Made by a program: the position numbers and the translations under genes | Notes under the pieces: model-generated | Seen by the model: only the letters and a program-made list of their open reading frames with translations | Database searches by the model: none | What the model was told of the DNA's origin: nothing | Shown here: positions 1-5,486 of the stretch, in pieces | How positions within the stretch are numbered: position 1 is the stretch's first letter | How the letters are laid out: every line of letters starts with the position of its first letter | DNA from: Candidatus Omnitrophota bacterium | GTDB lineage: Bacteria > Omnitrophota > Gorgyraeia > Gygaellales > Profunditerraquicolaceae | Direction of reading: 5' to 3' | Length of the DNA stretch: 6,752 bases | Assembly (NCBI GenBank): GCA_028706895.1 | Contig: JAQTVG010000051.1 | Location: 1 to 6,752 of the forward strand

Positions 1-1
1 A

Positions 2-364
2 ATTTCTGCCCTTATCCTCTCCGTAGTTACAACTGGCCTTGCCTATGTTCTTTTTGCAGGAAAAAGGCAGACGCTGCATTCCCGCGCAAGAATTCAGGCA
101 GTGCAGTTAAGTAAATTATTTTTGTCTCCTTTGCAGCTGGGCGTAAGGCAGGACACCTGGGCGAGCTCCAGTAACCCGCTTTATCCGGGGACCTCATATT
201 GCGGCGTTTCCGGCTATACTGACCGCAGCGATTGTCCTTCAGCAGCTAACAGGACAATAGACGGTATTGTTTATAATGCTACATATACTATTACCGATAA
301 TAGCCCGATTTCCAATTTGAGGAAAGTGAAGATTGATATACGTTGGACTGAACCTTCAGCATAA
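2..364 (+). CDS. PilV/GspI-like minor pilin (5' end outside window)
   Basis: The reading frame is open from the first base of the window, so the start, the prepilin leader and the first half of the N-terminal helix are missing; 120 residues are visible. They begin with a hydrophobic stretch (ISALILSVVTTGLAYVLFAG), then a basic amphipathic segment (KRQTLHSRARIQAVQLSKLF), which is the usual layout of a type IV pilin or pseudopilin helix entering its globular domain. The C-terminal KVKIDIRWTEPSA resembles the closing strand of PilV/GspI-type minor pilins. Two cysteines (in SYCG and SDCP) could form a disulfide. The next gene is a PilW-like prepilin, which supports a minor-pilin cluster that primes or modifies a type IV pilus or type II secretion pseudopilus in the inner membrane and periplasm. 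The family is inferred from layout and context because the diagnostic leader is outside the window. Confidence 0.72.
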   Translation: MSALILSVVTTGLAYVLFAGKRQTLHSRARIQAVQLSKLFLSPLQLGVRQDTWASSSNPLYPGTSYCGVSGYTDRSDCPSAANRTIDGIVYNATYTITDNSPISNLRKVKIDIRWTEPSA

Positions 365-411
365 AAAACGTATAATATTACCTAAAAATGTATCAACTTT
401 ATAGTTTAAAG

Positions 412-1080
412 ATGAGCAGGCGAAATAGCGGCGGATTATCGCTGATTGAGTTATTGATTTCCGTTTGTATTTTTGCCCTCGTGTTAATAGCTTTTTCTAA
501 TATAGATATATTTACGCGCCATCAGGTTTCAGGCGCGGATAGGCGGGCAAAATTGCAGAATGAAGCTTCTTATGTTTTAGAGCGCATGACAAAGGATTTA
601 ACCGGCACAGGCACTTCGGGCGGCGCGGTTGGTACTTACAGCAGTTCTCCTGTCCGGGCATTTACCGTTTCATCAACTAATAAGGGTATAGCGGTAAGAG
701 TGTCTAACATTGTTTATGGAGGCACAACCAAAGAAATAGGTTATACGTATGTTTACGATTCTGCTAACCCTACTGATCCTGCTAAATCTACTTATCAGAT
801 TTTATTTTATCCCGATGCGTCTGTTACCACCCCTTGCCCGGGCACTGCTTGCAGCGCCCTGACTGAGATAAACTCGGCTACGGGATTTTCTTATATCAGG
901 CCCGATTTTACTACTACCACAACCCAGCCTACTTATTATTCATACAGTTCAACTAATAATTATATTGAAGTACAACTTACTGCCTGCTGGAATCCTACTC
1001 TTTCTACCTGCGGCACCCCTGATAACCCTTCGGTTAAAATAAAAAACCGTATCTATATGCCCGCAGTTGCTACTTATTAA
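412..1080 (+). CDS. PilW-like prepilin-type minor pilin
   Basis: The protein starts MSRRNSGG, followed by LSLIELLISVCIFALVLIAF. This is a type IV prepilin signal: a short basic leader, cleavage after Gly8 by prepilin peptidase, the conserved Glu at mature position 5, and a hydrophobic helix. After the helix come the basic/polar segment (RRAKLQNEASYVLERMTKDL) and a Thr/Ser-rich globular domain, as in PilW/PilX-type minor pilins. Two cysteine pairs (CPGTAC and CWNPTLSTC) suggest disulfides in the exported domain. The frame is also open to an ATG at 388, which would give a 16-residue leader; neither ATG has a good Shine-Dalgarno. I chose 412 because an 8-residue basic leader is the family norm. 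The stop of the preceding pilin is 47 nt upstream (23 nt if 388 is used), so the two are probably co-transcribed. The exact subtype (PilW versus GspJ) is not certain. Confidence 0.82.
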   Translation: MSRRNSGGLSLIELLISVCIFALVLIAFSNIDIFTRHQVSGADRRAKLQNEASYVLERMTKDLTGTGTSGGAVGTYSSSPVRAFTVSSTNKGIAVRVSNIVYGGTTKEIGYTYVYDSANPTDPAKSTYQILFYPDASVTTPCPGTACSALTEINSATGFSYIRPDFTTTTTQPTYYSYSSTNNYIEVQLTACWNPTLSTCGTPDNPSVKIKNRIYMPAVATY

Positions 1081-1120
1081 ACCTGCCGTTCCCAATTTTG
1101 TATTGCACATAGACATGTGT

Positions 1121-1299
1121 AACACCTTTAGCGTGTGTCTTGGCTTGTTTTCGCAGCACCGCTCGGTTTTTCCCACCGAGAAAAACCTCGCTTGGAGTTT
1201 ATGCTCGCTCTCACTGATAATTATTTAGCAGGTGGACCCTGGCCGCTCGCATAAACTACATGCTGCGTAAAACAACCCAATCCATCCGCTAAAAGCGTT
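1121..1299. repeat. Large nested inverted repeat, candidate structured RNA or palindromic element
   Basis: The outer arms are 1121-1133 against 1287-1299 (11 Watson-Crick pairs of 13), then a 6x6 internal loop, 1140-1143 against 1277-1280, a single mismatch at 1144/1276, 1145-1151 against 1269-1275, one bulged base at 1268, and 1152-1158 against 1261-1267. Inside this stem sit a hairpin (1162-1187) and a 9-bp repeat, AGTTTATGC (1196-1204) with GCATAAACT (1249-1257), which itself contains a small CAGG/CCTG hairpin (1229-1241). The two imperfect pairs in the outer 13 bp become G-U wobbles only in a minus-strand transcript, a slight hint that the RNA would be read leftward. No open frame here looks like a protein. 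It fills most of the gap between the pilin genes and the tRNA. It could be a noncoding RNA, a cruciform-forming mobile repeat or a relic; I do not recognise the family. Confidence 0.62.
1162..1187. repeat. Two overlapping, mutually exclusive hairpins
   Basis: CTCGGT (1162-1167) pairs with ACCGAG (1175-1180), while GGTTTTTC (1165-1172) pairs perfectly with GAAAAACC (1180-1187) around a 7-nt loop. The two stems share bases and cannot form together. Neither is followed by a T tract on either strand, so neither is a convincing intrinsic terminator. The pair forms the first internal branch of the larger inverted-repeat element. Confidence 0.55.
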
Positions 1300-1345
1300 G
1301 GCTATAACTAAGCTAAGGACTTTATGCCCCGTTCCTACTTTTTAT

Positions 1346-1374
1346 TTGATAAAAGAGCCAAGTTGTGTTAAATT
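1346..1374 (+). promoter_or_regulatory. Possible sigma-70-type promoter for the tRNA
   Basis: TTGATA (1346-1351) matches five of six bases of the -35 consensus. At a 16-17 nt spacing lie TTAAAT (1368-1373) or TAAATT (1369-1374), each matching four of six bases of the -10 consensus. Transcription would begin near 1380, giving a short leader before the tRNA at 1393. This is the only reasonable candidate just upstream of the tRNA and the operon, but the -10 is weak. Confidence 0.3.
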
Positions 1375-1392
1375 TAATCTTGTGATTATGAT

Positions 1393-1468
1393 GGGGCTGT
1401 AGCTCAGTTGGGAGAGCGCCTCGTTCGCAACGAGGAGGCCAGGAGTTCGATCCTCCTCAGCTCCACCA
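1393..1468 (+). tRNA. tRNA-Ala (anticodon CGC)
   Basis: The full cloverleaf can be drawn by eye: acceptor arm GGGGCTG (1393-1399) with CAGCTCC (1458-1464), D stem GCTC/GAGC, anticodon stem CCTCG/CGAGG, T stem AGGAG/CTCCT with loop TTCGATC, discriminator A and an encoded CCA (1466-1468). The anticodon loop TTCGCAA (1424-1430) gives CGC at positions 34-36, which reads the alanine codon GCG. The acceptor stem carries the G3-U70 pair that is the identity element for alanyl-tRNA synthetase, an independent confirmation. The next gene starts only 34 nt after the CCA with no obvious promoter between them, so the tRNA may be the first member of a mixed tRNA-mRNA transcript. Confidence 0.97.
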
Positions 1469-1502
1469 AAGTTTCATTAATGTTCCTGCCTTTGTAAAAT
1501 CT

Positions 1503-2618
1503 ATGAAAAATTTATTCAGGTTAAACCCAGGTATAGCCCTCTTAGCCGCGCTAATTATTTTTAGTTTTTATTTACCCGCGGCAATTAACCTGCAGGCGCA
1601 AGATGAATTAAAAGAAGCTCTTTTTTACGAGAAGCTGGAAAACAAATCTGTGCAATGCCAGTTATGCCCCAGGAGATGCTTTATACCAGACGCAAGGAGA
1701 GGTTTTTGCGGGGCAAGGGAGAACCGCGAAGGAGTGTTGTATGCATTGACTTATGCAAAAGCAGTATCCGCCCACCCTTTTGACCCGATAGAAAAGAAGC
1801 CTTTTTTTCATTATCTGCCGGGCGCTTTTACCTTTTCGGTTGCCACTGCCGGATGTAATCTAAGGTGCAAATTCTGCCAGAACTGGGAGATTTCACAGCG
1901 GCTCCCCGAAGAAGTCAACTATCGCTATCTTGAGCCGGCTGAACTGTTAAATAAGGCCAGGGAATCAGGGCGTAACATAATAGCTTATACCTACAACGAA
2001 CCGGTAATATTCTTTGAATATATGCTTGATACGGCAAAATTGGCCAGGGCCCGGGGCTTAAAAAATGTAATACATTCTAATGGATATGTTAACCCTGAGC
2101 CTTTAAGGGAGCTCTCCAAATATTTAGACGCTGCTAATATTGATTTAAAGGGTTTTAGCGATGATTTTTACGCTAAATTATCTGAGGGCACCTTTGAGCC
2201 GGTATTAAAGAGTTTAAAGCTGTTAAAACAGGAGGGCGTGCATTTAGAAATAACCAATTTGGTCATATCCGGCTATAATGATGATTTAGAAATAATCAGG
2301 AGAATGTGCGTTTGGATAAAAGATAATTTAGGGGCCGATACGCCGCTACATTTCTCAAGGGCTAGGCCCGAATATAAGCTAACCAGCATTATTGATACGC
2401 CTGTTGAAACCCTGGAGAAAGCCAGGCAAATTGCGCTTGATTGCGGCTTAAAATATGTTTATATAGGTAATGTGCCCGGGCATCCCGCAGAGAATACCTA
2501 CTGCCCGAAATGCAATAAGATGTTAATAAGGCGCGCGGGTATCGTAGTTCTGGAGAATAACCTGGAAAATGGAAGGTGTAAGTTTTGCGGAGAAAAGATT
2601 GAGGGTGTCTGGAATTAA
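1503..2618 (+). CDS. amrS: AmmeMemoRadiSam system radical SAM enzyme with N-terminal signal sequence
   Basis: This is a radical SAM enzyme of the PflA-like group. The cluster motif is CNLRCKFC (C118, C122, C125), which would bind the SAM-coordinating [4Fe-4S] cluster. It is preceded by the family's cysteine motif, C52, C55, C59 and C69 (CQLCPRRC, then GFCGARENREG), and followed by a C-terminal ribbon with C334, C337, C359 and C362. This architecture together with the adjacent Memo-AMMECR1 gene identifies the AmmeMemoRadiSam radical SAM component; its reaction and substrate are not known. The usual family start corresponds to about residue 35 (ELKEALFYEKLENKSVQC). The first 34 residues are extra: a basic n-region (MKNLFRLNPG), a hydrophobic core at about 10-29 and a plausible signal peptidase site after LQA32. 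No other ATG lies near the start, and no Shine-Dalgarno precedes 1503. The 3' end overlaps the next gene. The family call is firm; the extracytoplasmic location is inference. Confidence 0.9.
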   Translation: MKNLFRLNPGIALLAALIIFSFYLPAAINLQAQDELKEALFYEKLENKSVQCQLCPRRCFIPDARRGFCGARENREGVLYALTYAKAVSAHPFDPIEKKPFFHYLPGAFTFSVATAGCNLRCKFCQNWEISQRLPEEVNYRYLEPAELLNKARESGRNIIAYTYNEPVIFFEYMLDTAKLARARGLKNVIHSNGYVNPEPLRELSKYLDAANIDLKGFSDDFYAKLSEGTFEPVLKSLKLLKQEGVHLEITNLVISGYNDDLEIIRRMCVWIKDNLGADTPLHFSRARPEYKLTSIIDTPVETLEKARQIALDCGLKYVYIGNVPGHPAENTYCPKCNKMLIRRAGIVVLENNLENGRCKFCGEKIEGVWN

Positions 2619-4089
2619 GATATTGATAATTGGTTTTTGCTGCTGGATAACCTTTAACATCTCAGGTTATGCCCAGGAGATAAAAGAGCCTAATGTCGCA
2701 GGCACATTTTATCCCGATAATCCGCAGCAGTTATCGGGGATGATTGATGGTTTTCTTGACGCTCTAAACCCGCCAAGCAAGGAAGGGCAAATATTTGCAT
2801 TGATTTGCCCTCACGCCGGTTACGGTTATTCGGGAGGGGCTGCTGGTTTTGCCTATAAGCTTATTAAAGGCAGTCCATACAAGACAATTATTGTGATTGG
2901 GCCAAGCCACTATTTTAATTTTAACGGAATATCAGTATACCCGCAAGGCTTCTTCCGTACGCCTTTGGGGGAGCTTGAGGTGGACAAGGACTTCACCAAA
3001 AAATTGCTCTATAAGGATAAAGATGTTTTTTTTGAACCGGCTGCTTTTGAAAAAGAGCATTCCATTGAAGTCCAGATACCATTCTTGCAGAAAACTTTAT
3101 CTAATTTCAAAATTGTCCCCATAGTTATGGGGAATTGTAATTTCTTGACTTGTCAAAAACTGGCGGATTTGCTTAAAGCCGCTATAGGCAGCCGTAAAGA
3201 TGTCCTGGTAGTAGCTTCTAGCGACATGTATCATGGTTACAGCTATGAGGAGGCAGGGATAATTGACGGCCTGACACTTTCTTATTTAAAGGATATGGAT
3301 GTCCACGGGTTATATAAAGGGTTAGAGGAAGGCAGGATGCAGCTATGCGGGGGGTATCCTGTTGTATCTGCTTTGATTTTAGCCAGAGACTTAGGGTATG
3401 ATAAATTGAATGTTTTAAAATATACAAATTCCAGCGAGGTCACCGGTAATAAAAATAAAGGTATCTGGACGGTAGGATATGGCAGTTGTGCCATTTACCG
3501 GGAAAAAGCCTGCATGCCGGCAGGCAGGGAGAGTAATATGTTAAACAAAGAACAAAGAAAAAAGATGCTTATGATCGCGCGTAGTTCTATCCAGTCATAT
3601 TTGAAAACAGGTAAAAAACCGGAGCTTAACGAAACAGACCCGGAGCTGCTTAAAGAAATGGGCGCTTTTGTCACGCTGCATGAACGCGGCCAACTGCGCG
3701 GTTGCATTGGAAATCTTGTAGGCCGGGAGCCTTTATATCTTACGATCAGGGATATGGCTGTTGAGGCAGCCACTGATGACCCGCGATTTCCGCCTGTAAC
3801 ATCAGATGAAATAAAAGATATTGAAATTGAAATATCTGCGCTGTCTCCTTTAAAAAGGATAGAGTCAACGGATGAAATTAAAATGGGTATTCACGGGGTA
3901 ATAGTAAGAAGCGGTTCCAAAAGCGGCGTTTTTTTGCCCCAGGTTGCCACGGAAACTGGCTGGTCCAAGGAATATTTTCTTTCTGAACTCTGTGAAGGCA
4001 AGGCAGGGCTTTCTCGTGACGCGTGGAAAGACAAAAATACCGAAATTTATATATTTACTGCCGAAGTCTTTTCGGAGAAAGATTACTAA
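2569..4089 (+). CDS. Memo-AMMECR1 fusion (AmmeMemoRadiSam proteins B and A) with signal sequence
   Basis: Residues about 38-310 are a Memo domain, starting IKEPNVAGTFYP. Its conserved metal-site and pocket residues appear in order: H82 in PHAGYGYSG, H114 in GPSHYF, EKEHSIEVQ at 161-169, D219 and H222 in SSDMYH, and C260 in CGGYP. Residues about 325-504 are an AMMECR1 domain, with the signature LRGCIG at 376-381 and a start, MLNKEQRKKML, typical of a free-standing AMMECR1 protein. Memo relates to nonheme-iron dioxygenase-like folds and human MEMO1 to metal/redox biology; the bacterial function is unknown. The ~37 residues before the usual Memo start form a signal-like segment: basic KRLR and K17, a hydrophobic core at 16-31, and a likely cleavage after GYA35. 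The ATG at 2569 overlaps the radical SAM gene by 50 nt; GTG at 2605, which keeps the hydrophobic segment, is an equally plausible start. The linker near 316-323 is encoded by a palindromic repeat. Confidence 0.9.
   Translation: MEGVSFAEKRLRVSGIKILIIGFCCWITFNISGYAQEIKEPNVAGTFYPDNPQQLSGMIDGFLDALNPPSKEGQIFALICPHAGYGYSGGAAGFAYKLIKGSPYKTIIVIGPSHYFNFNGISVYPQGFFRTPLGELEVDKDFTKKLLYKDKDVFFEPAAFEKEHSIEVQIPFLQKTLSNFKIVPIVMGNCNFLTCQKLADLLKAAIGSRKDVLVVASSDMYHGYSYEEAGIIDGLTLSYLKDMDVHGLYKGLEEGRMQLCGGYPVVSALILARDLGYDKLNVLKYTNSSEVTGNKNKGIWTVGYGSCAIYREKACMPAGRESNMLNKEQRKKMLMIARSSIQSYLKTGKKPELNETDPELLKEMGAFVTLHERGQLRGCIGNLVGREPLYLTIRDMAVEAATDDPRFPPVTSDEIKDIEIEISALSPLKRIESTDEIKMGIHGVIVRSGSKSGVFLPQVATETGWSKEYFLSELCEGKAGLSRDAWKDKNTEIYIFTAEVFSEKDY
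3509..3528. repeat. 20-nt near-perfect palindrome inside the Memo-AMMECR1 linker
   Basis: The sequence is CCTGCATGCCGGCAGGCAGG. Nine of ten base pairs are self-complementary; changing A3514 to C would make it perfect (CCTGCCTGCCGGCAGGCAGG). It is translated as the linker residues ACMPAGR, exactly where a normal Memo protein ends and a normal AMMECR1 protein begins. From memory, similar CCTGCC/GGCAGG palindromes recur as interspersed repeats in genomes of uncultured bacterial lineages; this copy may be one of them. Confidence 0.65.
3526..3540 (+). promoter_or_regulatory. Internal ribosome binding site and ATG for a stand-alone AMMECR1 product
   Basis: AGGGAG (3526-3531) lies 6 nt before an in-frame ATG at 3538 (Met324 of the fusion). 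The protein from there begins MLNKEQRKKMLMIARSS, matching the usual N-terminus of free AMMECR1 proteins. This is a better ribosome site than that of the full-length gene, so a separate cytoplasmic AMMECR1 of 183 residues could be made alongside the fusion. It could equally be a leftover of the two-gene state before fusion. Confidence 0.5.
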
Positions 4090-4091
4090 AT

Positions 4092-4745
4092 ATGAGCAAG
4101 ATAATTATCAGTTTGTTTCTGACGGGCTTATTATTCGGTTCCGGACCCTGTATCGCGACTTGCGGCCCTTTTCTCATTACCTATATCGCGGGAACCGGCA
4201 AGGGCGCCGCTAGAGGGATTATGCTTTATGTTTTATTTTCTTTAGCCCGCATAGCCGTATATGTTTTATTGAGCCTGGCAATTTTCTTTTTGAGCAGGAT
4301 TGCGGTAGAAAATTTAATAGGCGGGATGTATCAATATGTCCTTATATTAGGAGGCGGTTTCATAATTATTATCGGTTTATTTATGGCCTTAGGAAGAAGG
4401 TTAGAATTTGGTTTCTGGAAACCTTTGTACAGGGTTTTATTTGAACACGATAAAAAAAGTATTTTTGCCGTTGGATTAATAGTAGGGCTCCTGCCATGCG
4501 CGCCGCTATTGTCCATACTATCTTACATAGGCTTAGTTTCCCGGACGTGGCAGTCCAGTTTTTTGTATTCTCTTTCTTTTGGCATCGGCACATTTTTGTC
4601 ACCGCTGATATTATTGGCTCTTGTCGCAGGCTTGATACCGCGCTTCTTATCTGATAAAAAAGCAGTTTATTGCCAGGTATTTACTTTTATCTGCGGGCTG
4701 ATAATTATATTTTTAGGCATTCAGTTAATTATGAGGGCTTTTTAA
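4092..4745 (+). CDS. CcdA/DsbD-like six-helix membrane protein
   Basis: A 217-residue, almost wholly hydrophobic protein with about six membrane helices (roughly 5-33, 42-68, 80-100, 124-148, 156-183 and 193-213). Two cysteine motifs stand out: GPCIATCGP near the first helix (C20, C24) and GLLPCAPL near the fourth (C136). These resemble the HCxGMCGP and PCGPL motifs of the DsbD_2/COG2836 branch of the CcdA/DsbD superfamily, whose better-known members pass reducing equivalents from cytoplasmic thioredoxin across the membrane. The start at 4092 lies 2 nt after the preceding stop; the longer frame from 4023 would overlap the AMMECR1 coding sequence by 67 nt and add a polar stretch before the first helix, so I rejected it. 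Its position right after two signal-bearing AmmeMemoRadiSam genes suggests it supplies electrons or thiols to them outside the cytoplasm. Members of this branch also occur with copper and cytochrome oxidase genes, so metal handling is an alternative. Confidence 0.8.
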   Translation: MSKIIISLFLTGLLFGSGPCIATCGPFLITYIAGTGKGAARGIMLYVLFSLARIAVYVLLSLAIFFLSRIAVENLIGGMYQYVLILGGGFIIIIGLFMALGRRLEFGFWKPLYRVLFEHDKKSIFAVGLIVGLLPCAPLLSILSYIGLVSRTWQSSFLYSLSFGIGTFLSPLILLALVAGLIPRFLSDKKAVYCQVFTFICGLIIIFLGIQLIMRAF

Positions 4746-5486
4746 ATGCATAGGCTCTATTGTCCCGCAAAAAATATCTCAGGCATCAATATAACTCTTG
4801 ATGATAAAGAACAGGTCCACCATGCTAAAAACGTTTTAAGGATTAAAATAGGCGAAGAAGTCATTATATTTGACGATAAGGGCAGCGAATACCGTTCTGT
4901 TTTAGGCGAGTTATTACCTGAAAGTATTATTTTCAGGATTAAAGAAAAAAGTAATTCTTTTGTTAATCATCCGGAAGCTAAAGTTACAATTGCCTGCGCT
5001 ATACCAAAGGCCTCTCATATGGATGAGATTGTTGATAAGCTTACGCAGTTAGGGGTAGGCGCGATTATCCCTATGGAGACCGAACGTGTGATTGTAAAAC
5101 TTGATAAACGCAAGAAAATGTTACGACAAGCGCGCTGGAAAAAGATTATTTTAAACGCCAGCCAGCAGAGCCAAAGGAATACGTTACCTGTATTGGAGCC
5201 GATAATGAATATAGAAGAGGTATTACTTAAATCCAGTAACTATGATTTAAAATTAATACCTACGTTGACAGGCCAGAGGCAGGCTTTAAAAGGTATCCTT
5301 GCAAAAAATAATGCCAAGAATATACTCGTCCTCATCGGGCCCGAAGGAGATTTCACTGACGAAGAAGTTAATTTGGCAAAGAAGTCAGGTTTTCTTCCGG
5401 TTTCTTTAGGGCATTTGGTTTTACGCGTAGAGACTGCGGCAGTCAGCGTAGCCAGTTTTATAAGGTTATACCATGAAAACAGTTAA
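4746..5486 (+). CDS. rsmE: 16S rRNA (uracil(1498)-N(3))-methyltransferase RsmE
   Basis: RsmE is a SPOUT-class, SAM-dependent enzyme that methylates N3 of U1498 in helix 44 of 16S rRNA, near the decoding site of the 30S subunit. The 246-residue length is normal for the family. An N-terminal PUA-like domain carries HHAKNVLR (25-32). The conserved KASHMDEIVDKLTQLGV follows at 88-104, QSQRN at 141-145, and then the SPOUT knot motifs GPEGDFT (198-204) and LGHLVLRVETA (221-231), which form the SAM-binding trefoil. The ATG directly abuts the stop of the membrane-protein gene (TAAATG, no intervening base), implying translational coupling. The 3' end overlaps mtaB by 14 nt. It is a housekeeping gene and probably unrelated to the upstream redox module. 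No unusual residue is evident. Confidence 0.95.
   Translation: MHRLYCPAKNISGINITLDDKEQVHHAKNVLRIKIGEEVIIFDDKGSEYRSVLGELLPESIIFRIKEKSNSFVNHPEAKVTIACAIPKASHMDEIVDKLTQLGVGAIIPMETERVIVKLDKRKKMLRQARWKKIILNASQQSQRNTLPVLEPIMNIEEVLLKSSNYDLKLIPTLTGQRQALKGILAKNNAKNILVLIGPEGDFTDEEVNLAKKSGFLPVSLGHLVLRVETAAVSVASFIRLYHENS

Noticed and set aside
949..1176. 75-codon minus-strand frame over the end of the PilW-like gene
   Set aside because: It is largely antisense to a convincing pilin, has no recognisable domain or ribosome site, and runs into the inverted-repeat element.
1162..1187. Intrinsic terminator for the pilin genes
   Set aside because: The hairpins are stable but lack a following T tract on either strand.
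1081..1392. tmRNA, retron msr-msd or CRISPR array in the gene-free gap
   Set aside because: There is no tRNA-like tmRNA ends or tag frame, no reverse transcriptase gene nearby, and no regularly spaced direct repeats. The structure is an inverted repeat and remains unassigned.
4023..4091. Upstream start (ATG 4023) for the membrane protein
   Set aside because: It would overlap the AMMECR1 coding sequence by 67 nt and add a polar, non-membrane stretch; ATG 4092 begins the first helix 2 nt after the preceding stop.
3944..4213. 89-codon plus-strand frame spanning the AMMECR1/membrane-protein junction
   Set aside because: It overlaps two well-supported genes in another frame, is basic and low in recognisable pattern, and has no ribosome site.
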